Origin: Lactobacillus kimbladii
GTDB taxonomy: Bacteria; Bacillota; Bacilli; Lactobacillales; Lactobacillaceae
NCBI RefSeq assembly: GCF_000970755.1
Contig: NZ_KQ034007.1
Span: forward strand, 1,947,491 to 2,011,490
Reading direction: 5' to 3'
DNA: 64,000 bases
The notes below the pieces were generated by a model that worked only from the letters and a program-made list of their open reading frames with translations, made no database searches and was not told the DNA's origin. Shown here in pieces: positions 35,007-43,528 of this stretch. The translations under genes and the position numbers were made by a program. The stretch's first letter is position 1. Each line of letters opens with the position of its first letter.

Positions 35007-36482
35007 ATGAAGAAAAAAGATTATGATAAAAATTACCTGCTTGGAGGAGCAATTGCATGTTCTCAAGCAGACGGAGGCTTTCAAGAAGGAGGCAAAGGAA
35101 TTTCTACGCAAGATTTACGCTACCTAGATCCTAGCTGGACACCAGAGCAAATTGAAGATAAGCACCAAAATAATCCTTTTTCACAAGAAGAATTTGATCA
35201 AGCTTTAAAAGATCAGGGAACAAAATATTATCCCCTCAGAAGAGGTATTGATTTTTACCATCATTATAAAGAAGATATAAAAATGCTGGCAGAAGTGGGA
35301 TTGCAAATTTTTCGTACTTCAATTTGTTGGTCAAGAATCTTTCCTAATGGTGATGACCAAGAACCAAATGAAGAAGGAATCAAATATTATCGTGATATGT
35401 TTACTGAGTGTAAAAAATACGGCATAAAAGTTTTTGCCACAATGATTCACTATGACATCCCCGTTAATTTGGTCAAAAAGTACGGTGGCTGGAAAAACAG
35501 AAAAATTATTTCATTTTTCGAAAATTATGTAACTGTTTTATATAAAAGATTAGGTGACTTGGTAGATTACTGGTTGCCATTCAATGAAATAAACGCTGCT
35601 AAATTTTCTCCTTGGGATGGGGTTTGCCTAATACCCGGTACAGAAAAAAACATGGATCAGGAGATTTTCCAATGCCTACATCACCAGTTTTTATGTAGTG
35701 CAAGAGCAGTGCAACTAGGACGCGAGCTTGTGCCCGGAAAACTAATTGGCGGTATGATTGCCCGTTTCACTACTTACCCAGCTACTTCAAAGCCGGAAGA
35801 CAATTTGCAAGCCATCCAAGATGACCAGTATTCAAATTGGTTTTACTTAGACGTTTTAGCAAGGGGCTATTATCCAGAATACATGAAACGTTATTTTGAT
35901 AAAATCAACGTTCACATTCACTTTGAGCCCGGTGATAAAGAATTATTAAAAGACGGAACTGTAGGCTTTGTTTCCTTCTCATACTACTTTTCACAAGTAT
36001 CTACCAATGATGATAATTGGGAACAAACTGCTGGCAATCTGATTATGACTAAGAAAAACCCTTATTTAAAAGAATCCGAGTGGGGTTGGCAAATCGATCC
36101 TATTGGCTTAAGGTTCACTCTTAACCAAATATATGATCGCTATCACCTACCAATTATTGTTGCAGAAAATGGTATTGGTGCTCATGACGAATTGACTTCA
36201 GATCACAAAGTACACGACGATTATCGCATCGCATATCTTAGTGCCCATATAGATCAATTAGATGAAGCTGTAAAAGATGGCGTAAATTTAATTGCTTACA
36301 CCATGTGGGGCATAATCGATATTGTTTCTTGCGGTCCGTTAACCATGGATAAACGATACGGTGTAATCTATGTTGATTTAGATAATGGCGGTAAAGGCAC
36401 AGGAAAAAGATACAAAAAGGACTCATTTTACTGGTATAAGAATCGAATTGAAGAACACATAGCTAGGTCGAAAAAGAAATAA
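35007..36482 (+). CDS. 6-phospho-beta-glucosidase (GH1)
   Basis: A 491-residue GH1 enzyme that should split phosphorylated beta-glucosides imported by the adjacent PTS. The acid/base E194 is in PFNEIN, the nucleophile is the Glu in IVAENGIG, and the phosphate-binding region KKDSFYWYKN is near the C-terminus. It is longest-matched to the BglA/AscB type. It is separated by 19 bases from the PTS gene, which has its own AGGAGGA. Confidence 0.92.
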   Translation: MKKKDYDKNYLLGGAIACSQADGGFQEGGKGISTQDLRYLDPSWTPEQIEDKHQNNPFSQEEFDQALKDQGTKYYPLRRGIDFYHHYKEDIKMLAEVGLQIFRTSICWSRIFPNGDDQEPNEEGIKYYRDMFTECKKYGIKVFATMIHYDIPVNLVKKYGGWKNRKIISFFENYVTVLYKRLGDLVDYWLPFNEINAAKFSPWDGVCLIPGTEKNMDQEIFQCLHHQFLCSARAVQLGRELVPGKLIGGMIARFTTYPATSKPEDNLQAIQDDQYSNWFYLDVLARGYYPEYMKRYFDKINVHIHFEPGDKELLKDGTVGFVSFSYYFSQVSTNDDNWEQTAGNLIMTKKNPYLKESEWGWQIDPIGLRFTLNQIYDRYHLPIIVAENGIGAHDELTSDHKVHDDYRIAYLSAHIDQLDEAVKDGVNLIAYTMWGIIDIVSCGPLTMDKRYGVIYVDLDNGGKGTGKRYKKDSFYWYKNRIEEHIARSKKK

Positions 36483-36501
36483 ATATCTAGGAGGAGAATT
36501 T

Positions 36502-38352
36502 ATGAAAAAGAAGGAGTTGGCTAGCCAAATAATTGATTATCTGGGTGGAAATAATAACATCAATAACTATTGGCATTGTGTTACTAGGCTTAGATTTACT
36601 ATAAAAGATGCTAGCAAAGCAAAATTAGCAAAAATTGATAATTTACAAGGCGTTCTTGGAACTACTATCAAAAGCAATCAATATCAAATAGTAATTGGTC
36701 CAAACGTGGATTCAGTTTTTGCAGAAATTGAGAAAATCCTAGGTCCTCAGCAAAGTGATAATAGCCAAGATCAAGGTAAACACAGGTTTAAAATCACTGG
36801 AAAAGTAATTCTAGATGTCATTTCAGGAGTTTTTCAACCAATTTTACCGGCATTAGTTGCAGGAGGTATGCTAAAGGGGATCTTGGCAATAGTTCTAGCA
36901 ATTTCACCAGGACTCGAAAAAAACACCACAATGGCCCTATTTAATTTAATCGCTGATGTTCCTTTTTACTTTTTGCCATTCTTACTGGCAATTTCATCAG
37001 CACGCAAATTTAAATTAAATGAATTTCTCGGTATTTGTATGGCCGGTGCATTGCTTTATCCGACGTTTGTTGCCAAAATAGCTAGTGGTCATTCTGGATT
37101 GACATTATTCGGCTTAAATATTCCAGTATTTAACTACGCCTCTTCTGTTTTTCCAGTTATTTTAGGCGTGGGATTAATGGCCATTATTTACCATTTTGTT
37201 GATCGCTTTATACCCGACGTATTAAAGTTGGTGGTAGTTCCTGCCATAACTTTAATTACTGCTGTGCCAATTGCAATGTGGATTTTAGCGCCACTAGGAG
37301 CATACGGCGGTCAGTATCTAGCTGATGGCATAGTATGGTTATTCCATAAAGCAGGTTTGTTAGCAGGATTTTTATTAGGATTTTTCATGCCATTAATTGT
37401 TTTAACAGGTATGCATCAATCAACATCTCCTATTCAAATTCAGAACATCGCTACATTAGGCTATGACTACTTATTGCCAGTGTCTTTTGTACACAATTTG
37501 GCCGAATCCGGAGCAGCTTTTGGCACTTCTTTAAGAATGAAAAATAAAGAATTACGTGCCGCAGGATTATCTACCAGTTTCTCTGCTTTCATAGGCATTT
37601 CTGAGCCTGCTCTTTATACAGTTAATGTAGTTCATAAAAGTTCCATGCTAGCAGCAATGTGTGGTTCTGGAGTTGGTGGCATGCTAACCGTTTTACTTGG
37701 TATTAAGTGCTATGCATTTGTAATGCCCGGCATCACTTCTCTGCCTGTTTATGTCAAGGCAGGTCAAGGTTTTACCAATGCTTTGTTAATGATTATCTGC
37801 TTAATAGCAGCTTTCTTAACTAGTGCTCTAGTAGCAGTAATTTTAGGTGGAAAAGTTGCTAGGGAAAATGAAACAAAACCTACTTCTACACAAAGCATGA
37901 CTTTTTCTACTCCTGCTGCTGGAGTTGTAATTCCATTGGAAGATGTAGCTGATTCGGTTTTTGCCAGCAAAACGATTGGTGACGGTTTTGCAGTTAAGCC
38001 TTCTGAAGGCAGCATCTATGCTCCAGTTTCAGGTAAAGTTACTATGTTGGCTGAAACAAAACACGGAATCGGTATTACCACAAATAATGGACTAGAAGTT
38101 TTAATACATTTAGGAATTGATACAGTTGAACTAAAAGGCAATCCCTTTAAGCTCTTTATTAAAGAAGGCGATGAGGTTGTCTCTGGTCAAAAAATTGCAT
38201 TCATGGATATTAAGCAAGTTAAAGATAGTGGCAAGGATCCAACTGTCATCGTGGTAATTACAAATTCAAAAGACAAGGTTAAAAATATTAAATACACTCT
38301 GACAAATAAACCTGCCGCAGATTTCGACGAGATAATGTCTGTGCAATTATAA
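36502..38352 (+). CDS. PTS beta-glucoside transporter EIIBCA
   Basis: A 616-residue fused permease in the order EIIB (residues 1-90, phosphocysteine C26 in HCVTRLRF), EIIC (about 100-450, ten or so membrane segments) and EIIA (about 480-616, phosphohistidine H536 in VLIHLGIDTVELKG). It belongs to the Glc family, beta-glucoside group, and imports and phosphorylates sugars such as cellobiose, arbutin or salicin. The GH1 enzyme upstream handles the product. It ends at a strong terminator. Confidence 0.93.
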   Translation: MKKKELASQIIDYLGGNNNINNYWHCVTRLRFTIKDASKAKLAKIDNLQGVLGTTIKSNQYQIVIGPNVDSVFAEIEKILGPQQSDNSQDQGKHRFKITGKVILDVISGVFQPILPALVAGGMLKGILAIVLAISPGLEKNTTMALFNLIADVPFYFLPFLLAISSARKFKLNEFLGICMAGALLYPTFVAKIASGHSGLTLFGLNIPVFNYASSVFPVILGVGLMAIIYHFVDRFIPDVLKLVVVPAITLITAVPIAMWILAPLGAYGGQYLADGIVWLFHKAGLLAGFLLGFFMPLIVLTGMHQSTSPIQIQNIATLGYDYLLPVSFVHNLAESGAAFGTSLRMKNKELRAAGLSTSFSAFIGISEPALYTVNVVHKSSMLAAMCGSGVGGMLTVLLGIKCYAFVMPGITSLPVYVKAGQGFTNALLMIICLIAAFLTSALVAVILGGKVARENETKPTSTQSMTFSTPAAGVVIPLEDVADSVFASKTIGDGFAVKPSEGSIYAPVSGKVTMLAETKHGIGITTNNGLEVLIHLGIDTVELKGNPFKLFIKEGDEVVSGQKIAFMDIKQVKDSGKDPTVIVVITNSKDKVKNIKYTLTNKPAADFDEIMSVQL

Positions 38353-38368
38353 AATTTAAATATACACC

Positions 38369-38408
38369 AAAAACGTGATTCTGTTTTCATAGCAGGATCA
38401 CGTTTTTT
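38369..38408 (+). terminator. Terminator of the beta-glucoside operon
   Basis: AAAACGTGATTCTG pairs with CAGGATCACGTTTT, followed by T run. Confidence 0.85.
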
Positions 38409-38435
38409 ATTCTAATAAACCGTATTTTTCAGGAT

Positions 38436-39185
38436 TCAGAGCAAAGACTTAACTCCTAATAATACCAGCAAGACACCAATTGTCGGTTTCATATAACGAG
38501 TAATTTTAGTTTTAGCTAGAATTTGGGCGAGTCTAGGTGCAATAATTGCACCAACGATGGCACCAATCATCAAGGGTAAGCCAGCTGTCCAATCTACTCG
38601 TCCATCAGCAATATGAAAAATTGCACCCGTGATGGTCATAAAAACCAGAACATAAGTTGAAGTTGCAGTAGCTTGAAAATCTTGTAATCCCAGTAAAAAT
38701 AAGCCGCCGATAATAACAGCGCCACCGCTCATACCAGCAACGCCAACCATTAAGCCACCTAAAATACCATACATCCCTGCTTGTAGTCTAGCATATTGCG
38801 TTTTTTTAACAGTTGCGGCAGTTTGCGTTTTCTTCTTAAGTAGCATATTAATGCCAAGAACTACCAAAACGATTCCTATCAGCCATTTATAAATTTGGGC
38901 AGGAATATATTTTGATAGTAATGCGCCTATTATCACAGCTGGAATTGCTGTCATTAACATTTGATTACCTATTTTGGTATTTATTTGTCTTTGATGATAA
39001 TAGCTAATTGCCCCAATAATTAATGAAGGCAAAGCTGTCACTAAGGAAGTTGAAGATGCTGTTGCCGCATTGAGACCAAATAAACCCGTCAAAATTGCCA
39101 GGTAAATGGCTGCTCCACCACCGCCAAAAAGAATAACGAAGGTTCCTATTATCAATCCTATTAGTCCCAGCAAAAAAATTTTCAT
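38436..39185 (-). CDS. TSUP-family exporter (TauE/SafE)
   Basis: A 249-residue protein with about eight membrane helices in two similar halves, each with the G/P-rich pattern (VILFGGGGAAIYL, and GVAGMSGGAVIIGG) of the TauE/SafE family. Substrates known for the family are sulfite and organosulfonates; none can be assigned here. It diverges from a TetR gene with two palindromes in the shared promoter region, which points to repression by that regulator. Confidence 0.88.
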   Translation of the reverse strand: MKIFLLGLIGLIIGTFVILFGGGGAAIYLAILTGLFGLNAATASSTSLVTALPSLIIGAISYYHQRQINTKIGNQMLMTAIPAVIIGALLSKYIPAQIYKWLIGIVLVVLGINMLLKKKTQTAATVKKTQYARLQAGMYGILGGLMVGVAGMSGGAVIIGGLFLLGLQDFQATATSTYVLVFMTITGAIFHIADGRVDWTAGLPLMIGAIVGAIIAPRLAQILAKTKITRYMKPTIGVLLVLLGVKSLL

Positions 39186-39227
39186 ATTATTTGACCTTCT
39201 TAATTTTTATAATATTATATGGTATAG

Positions 39228-39260
39228 TTACATTATGTAATTATAGTTTACATGTTGTAA
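39228..39260. promoter_or_regulatory. Probable TetR operators
   Basis: Two adjacent palindromes, TTACATTATGTAA (39228-39240) and TTTACATGTTGTAA (39247-39260), each preceded by TATAG, lie between the divergent TSUP and TetR genes. Confidence 0.6.
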
Positions 39261-39286
39261 AAGTCAAATTAAGTAAGGAGTGCAAA

Positions 39287-39844
39287 ATGCCACGAAAAAT
39301 TTTGTCTAAAGAAATAATTATTAAAACAAGTATTATGCTAATTGAAGACAATAAAGAAAACAATTTTGCGGCCATTGCCAGAAAACTTGGCACTCAATCG
39401 CAAGCTCTATATAATTATTTTCCCAATCAGTTAGCACTAAATTACGCCATAGTTGCGTGGGCTGTTAACCTACTAACAGATCAATTACGCCAAGATTTGT
39501 TTGGCAAAGCTGGCCTGACAGCGATTATTGATTTTGCAATGGCATTTCGTGAAAGAGCACTGAATCATTTTCTCTTAACTCAATTTGTTTTAAAAATGCC
39601 ACGCACTGATAACTATCCAGAAGTTGATATGGCTTTTGCTGAATTAAAAACTATTTTTAATCAGATAATAGGAACGAAATTTACTGATCCTCAAAAGCAA
39701 TTATTGGCAAGCAGGTGCATTAGAGATTTAGCAATAGGAGATATTGTGAACGTGGGAACTGGTTGGTTTGCGGATAAATCGTTACCAGCTGACAAAAGTT
39801 TTCGCAAACTGCTGAAACAAAGTCTGAGCAAGATTGCAGAATAA
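39287..39844 (+). CDS. TetR-family regulator
   Basis: A 185-residue regulator whose N-terminal 50 residues form a TetR helix-turn-helix (NNFAAIARKLGTQSQALYNYFPN). The start at 39287 is chosen for the AAGGAG seven bases upstream; a longer frame from 39191 would add hydrophobic sequence over the operator region. The C-terminal ligand domain gives no clue. It likely represses the divergent TSUP exporter. Confidence 0.82.
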   Translation: MPRKILSKEIIIKTSIMLIEDNKENNFAAIARKLGTQSQALYNYFPNQLALNYAIVAWAVNLLTDQLRQDLFGKAGLTAIIDFAMAFRERALNHFLLTQFVLKMPRTDNYPEVDMAFAELKTIFNQIIGTKFTDPQKQLLASRCIRDLAIGDIVNVGTGWFADKSLPADKSFRKLLKQSLSKIAE

Positions 39845-39900
39845 CATATCATAAAACAGCACTTTACTGATAAAGAATAGTGGCAATTTATTTTGAGCAG

Positions 39901-39930
39901 AAAAAAACGAGGCTTCAACCTCGCTTTTTT
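39901..39930. terminator. Bidirectional terminator, TetR / ilvE
   Basis: AAAAAAACGAGG CTTCAA CCTCGCTTTTTT between convergent genes, usable in both directions. Confidence 0.9.
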
Positions 39931-39946
39931 GTTCCCAATTTGTAAT

Positions 39947-40969
39947 TTAATCCAATGTTTGGACCCAGCCTTCTGGGCCTTTCTTGTTTCCATACTGAAT
40001 ATCAACTAGTTCGTTATAAAGCTTCTTAGTAACTGGACCAGTTTCAGTTTCACTATAGATGACATGCTTTTTACCCTCATAGGTAATGGAACCTACAGGA
40101 GAAATTACAGCAGCTGTACCCATCGCACCAGCTTCTTTCATGTTGAACGCTTCTTCCAAAGTAATCTGACGTTCAACTGGGTTTAGACCTTGCCACTTAG
40201 CGACTTCCAAAAGTGAGCGCTTAGTAATAGAAACCAAAATCGATTGTGATTTTGGTGTGACAAACTGTCCTTCTTGGGTAATGCCGTAGAAGTTAGCACC
40301 ACCAAATTCGTCAATATATTTATGTTCACGTGGATCCAAGTAAAGACTATCGGCAAAACCGTTTTTGTGCGCTTCAACTGTCGGAAGCAAACTGCTGGCA
40401 TAGTTACCTGCTGTCTTTGCTTGACCAGTACCAGCATATGCGGCACGGTCGTATTCACTAACAACGTAATCTGCAGGGTTCAATCCTTTAATGTATGCGC
40501 CAACTGGAACCGCAAAAACGCGGAAGGTATATTCGCTGGCTGCTTCAACGCCTAAAACTTTAGTTGTTCCCACCATAAGTGGTCTTAAATAAAGAGTTGC
40601 GCCACTATCATATGGTGGTACAAATTCCTCGTTAGCCTTAACAACTTGTTTTACGGCATCAACAAATCTATCTTCAGGAAATGGTGGCATGGCTAACCGC
40701 TTTGCTGAAAGAGTAAAACGGTGAGCGTTTTGATCAGGCCTAAAGAGATTGATCTTACCATCTTTTCTGCGGTAAGCCTTTAGTCCTTCAAAAACTTCCT
40801 GACCATAATGCAGTACTTCTGCACCTTCAGAAAAGGTCATTGATGAATCTTCGGTCAGTTTTCCTTCCTGCCATTCACCATCTTTATATTTCGCCTCATA
40901 TCGATAAGGCAGATCACGATACTTAAATCCCAGATTCTTCCAATCCAGGTCTTCTACTCGTTGTTTCAT
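39947..40969 (-). CDS. ilvE: Branched-chain amino-acid aminotransferase
   Basis: A 340-residue fold-type IV PLP enzyme. The PLP lysine is K185 in TGQAKTAGNYA; VFEGLKAYRRKDG and GTAAVISPVG segments are typical for BCAT. I start at 40969 (MKQRVEDLDW), behind AGGGGACAAT, rather than 14 codons upstream. No valine, leucine or isoleucine synthesis genes are near, so the enzyme may serve catabolism or transamination. Confidence 0.93.
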   Translation of the reverse strand: MKQRVEDLDWKNLGFKYRDLPYRYEAKYKDGEWQEGKLTEDSSMTFSEGAEVLHYGQEVFEGLKAYRRKDGKINLFRPDQNAHRFTLSAKRLAMPPFPEDRFVDAVKQVVKANEEFVPPYDSGATLYLRPLMVGTTKVLGVEAASEYTFRVFAVPVGAYIKGLNPADYVVSEYDRAAYAGTGQAKTAGNYASSLLPTVEAHKNGFADSLYLDPREHKYIDEFGGANFYGITQEGQFVTPKSQSILVSITKRSLLEVAKWQGLNPVERQITLEEAFNMKEAGAMGTAAVISPVGSITYEGKKHVIYSETETGPVTKKLYNELVDIQYGNKKGPEGWVQTLD

Positions 40970-41156
40970 TTGATTGTCCCCTATAATAAAACTACAAAAG
41001 CTAAAAAACAATTTTTAGCTTTTTAATAATAATTTAATTGCTACCTAATTTAAACCATATTTTTGTTGATGTCAATAGTAAAATTGCATTAATTTTAATA
41101 AAATAATATAAATTTCCACTAATAAAACAAAAATGCAAATTTGTTATCATATATAA

Positions 41157-41172
41157 GGTTTCACATGAAACA
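41157..41172. other. parS-like site
   Basis: GGTTTCACATGAAACA, 14 of 16 to the parS consensus, in the gap between ilvE and the Clp gene. Confidence 0.5.
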
Positions 41173-41181
41173 ATTACAGCC

Positions 41182-41220
41182 AAAAAAAGGAATCATCCTC
41201 TATTGAATGATCCCTTTTTA
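41182..41220 (-). terminator. Terminator of the Clp gene
   Basis: AAAAAGGAATCAT pairs with ATGATCCCTTTTT, five bases beyond the Clp stop on the minus strand. Confidence 0.85.
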
Positions 41221-41223
41221 ACA

Positions 41224-43320
41224 CTAATCTTGTTTTGTTTTATCGTTATTTTCAGTTTTTTCTTTTGGTTTAATATCTAATACTGCAGCATCATTTAAGT
41301 AAACATGCTTGTCGTCCGCAGTAAATCTGACTTCTTTGGTTTCAGGCTCTTTCAGCAATAATTTAGCAATCGGTGTTTCCAAGTCCTGCTCAACTACCCT
41401 ACGTAAAGGTCTAGCACCAAATTTCTTATCATAGCCCTTTTCAGCTAAATAAGCTTTAGCCTCATCGGATACGTCAACCTTAACATTCTTTTTGGCCAAA
41501 ACATGTGCCATTTTACTTAAGTAAATGTCAATAATTTTATTCATATCATCTTCAGTTAATGAGTTGAATGGTACAATCGCATCAAGTCTATTCAAGAATT
41601 CTGGTCTGAAGTAAACTTCCAAAGCCTTGATTAATTTATCATGATCTATTTTACCGTCCTTTAGCAATTGGTCAGAATAACCAGCATTAGAAGTCATGAT
41701 TAAAATTGTATCCTTAAAGGAAACAGTCCTGCCTTGAGCATCAGTTAAACGACCATCGTCCATGATTTGAAGCAAAGCATTAAATACTTGCGGATTGGCT
41801 TTTTCAATTTCATCGAATAAAATCAAGCTGTATGGTTGGTGACGAACTTTTTCAGTCAGTTGGCCGCCTTCGCCGTAGCCAACATAACCTGGAGCAGAAC
41901 CAATTAGTTTGTTAACTGCCATTTGATCTTGATATTCAGACATATCAAGTCTAATAAGATGATTTTCACCACCAAATAATTGAATGGCCAATTGTTTAGC
42001 TAATTCCGTTTTACCTACACCAGTAGGTCCGGTTAACAAGAACGTACCAGTAGGACGATCATTGTCTTTAAAAACTTGTTTACGGGCAATTGCATCAGTA
42101 ATAACATCAACTGCATTATCCTGATCAATTACCACTTTCTTTAATTTTTCAGCCAAATCAAGATTCTTTTGTCCTGCACTTGCGTGTAATTCACTCATTG
42201 GAATTTTGGTCTTAGCTTCAATTAAAGCATAGATATCTTTATCAGTAACACGAGGAGTAGCAGCAGCATCTACGTGATCAGCCTGATTACGTAAATCTTC
42301 AATCTGCTTTTTCAGCTCACTTGCTTTACTGTAATCTTCCTTTTTGACAGCCTCTTCTTTTTCATCTTCCAGTTTCTTAATCTTTTTCTTTAAAGTTGCC
42401 TCATCACTAGGAAGCGTGTCAAGGCCTTTTTTAGCACCAGCTTCATCCATTAAATCAATAGCTTTATCAGGTAAATAGCGTCCTTGAATATAACGTTGTG
42501 ACAATGTGACTGCAAGCTTTAAGGCACTATCATTATATTTCACATGATGGAAAGCTTCGTACTTATCTTTGAGACCCTCCAAAATTTTGACAGTCACTGC
42601 AGCTGATGGTTCTGGAACCTGTACTGGTTGGAACCGACGTGCCAGTGCCGCATCATTTTCAATTCTGCGGTACTCACTTGTAGTCGTTGCACCAATTAAG
42701 TTCAAGTCACCACTAGCTAAAGCTGGCTTCAAAATATTAGCGGCATCACCATTGTTATTTTCAGAATCAGTAGAACCTGCTCCAACAATATTATGCAATT
42801 CATCAATAAACAAAATAATATTTGGGTTCTTCTTAGCTTCATCAATCACTTTTTTCAGGCGCTCTTCAAAGCTACCACGCAAACTTGATCCAGCAACCAT
42901 ATCATTAATGTTGATTGCAATAATATGCTTGTCTTTCATTTTGTCAGGAACGTCTCCTGCAGCGATCTTTTGTGCTAATCCTTCAACTATAGCAGTTTTA
43001 CCAACTCCAGCCGGCCCAACTAATACTGGGTTATTCTTTTTACGCCGGCTTAAAATTTCTATTACTTCCTGAATTTGCTCGTCACGCCCAATTACAGGAT
43101 CGTATTTATTCTTTTTAGCTTGTTCAACCAGGTCAACGCCAATTGGCTTTTGTCCTTGCTTTTGTCCCATTTGTCCGTTTTGATTTAAGTCTTGCGGTGA
43201 GATATTCATGCTACTAGAGTAGTGAATAGGAATAGCTCCACCATTATCATTAGTATTGTTAAAGAAAGAATTGTTTAATTCGTTAAATAAATCGTCAAAA
43301 TCATTATCAAAATATGCCAT
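41224..43320 (-). CDS. Clp-family AAA+ ATPase (ClpL/ClpE type)
   Basis: A 698-residue HSP100 protein with two AAA+ domains. Walker A motifs are GPAGVGKTA (about residue 102) and GPTGVGKTE; Walker B motifs are ILFIDELHN and LILFDEIEK. A UVR-like coiled segment rich in Glu and Lys joins the domains. The N-terminus is a short Asn/Gly-rich tail with no CxxC zinc finger, and after TSNAG the ClpP-docking G-F loop (as in ClpE or ClpC) is not apparent. Both favour ClpL, a disaggregase; related genes are often named clpE. Its promoter has a CIRCE element, so HrcA control under heat stress is expected. Confidence 0.85.
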   Translation of the reverse strand: MAYFDNDFDDLFNELNNSFFNNTNDNGGAIPIHYSSSMNISPQDLNQNGQMGQKQGQKPIGVDLVEQAKKNKYDPVIGRDEQIQEVIEILSRRKKNNPVLVGPAGVGKTAIVEGLAQKIAAGDVPDKMKDKHIIAININDMVAGSSLRGSFEERLKKVIDEAKKNPNIILFIDELHNIVGAGSTDSENNNGDAANILKPALASGDLNLIGATTTSEYRRIENDAALARRFQPVQVPEPSAAVTVKILEGLKDKYEAFHHVKYNDSALKLAVTLSQRYIQGRYLPDKAIDLMDEAGAKKGLDTLPSDEATLKKKIKKLEDEKEEAVKKEDYSKASELKKQIEDLRNQADHVDAAATPRVTDKDIYALIEAKTKIPMSELHASAGQKNLDLAEKLKKVVIDQDNAVDVITDAIARKQVFKDNDRPTGTFLLTGPTGVGKTELAKQLAIQLFGGENHLIRLDMSEYQDQMAVNKLIGSAPGYVGYGEGGQLTEKVRHQPYSLILFDEIEKANPQVFNALLQIMDDGRLTDAQGRTVSFKDTILIMTSNAGYSDQLLKDGKIDHDKLIKALEVYFRPEFLNRLDAIVPFNSLTEDDMNKIIDIYLSKMAHVLAKKNVKVDVSDEAKAYLAEKGYDKKFGARPLRRVVEQDLETPIAKLLLKEPETKEVRFTADDKHVYLNDAAVLDIKPKEKTENNDKTKQD

Positions 43321-43356
43321 ATGTAAACACCCCTTTGATAGGTTATAAACTTGTAA

Positions 43357-43383
43357 TTAGCACTCGATGTGTTCGACTGCTAA
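43357..43383 (-). promoter_or_regulatory. CIRCE element (HrcA operator)
   Basis: TTAGCACTC, nine bases, GACTGCTAA. One mismatch to the CIRCE consensus TTAGCACTC-N9-GAGTGCTAA. It lies between the -10 box and the Clp start. Confidence 0.88.
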
Positions 43384-43398
43384 TTACTTACATATAAT

Positions 43399-43426
43399 AT
43401 TATAGCAGGTTATCCACAGAAAGCAA
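43399..43426 (-). promoter_or_regulatory. Promoter of the Clp gene
   Basis: TTGCTT, 16-base spacer, TATAAT on the minus strand. A perfect DnaA box lies inside the spacer. Confidence 0.7.
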
Positions 43427-43470
43427 TAGTTTTGATTAACTTTTTCCACAGTTTTTGATATTTTTCCACA
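43410..43470 (+). promoter_or_regulatory. Cluster of three DnaA-box-like sequences
   Basis: TTATCCACA (43410-43418, perfect), TTTTCCACA (43442-43450) and TTTTCCACA (43462-43470), all in the same direction, in the gap upstream of the Clp promoter. The last two differ from TTATNCACA by one base. Confidence 0.6.
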
Positions 43471-43480
43471 GAAGATCAGA

Positions 43481-43523
43481 AAAAGCCTTAAAAGGTTATT
43501 TGATCACTTCTTTTAAGGCTTTT
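43481..43523 (-). terminator. Terminator of the UvrA2-like gene
   Basis: AAAAGCCTTAAAA pairs with TTTTAAGGCTTTT around a 17-base loop, adjoining the stop at 43529. Confidence 0.8.
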
Positions 43524-43528
43524 GTTTT

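Noticed and set aside
40996-41023. AAAAGCTAAAAA hairpin before ilvE as an attenuator or T-box
   Set aside because: No T-box or specifier motifs; an A/T hairpin of this kind is weak evidence.
42569-43072. 167-codon plus-strand frame opposite the Clp gene
   Set aside because: Antisense shadow of the conserved AAA+ domain with no start signals.
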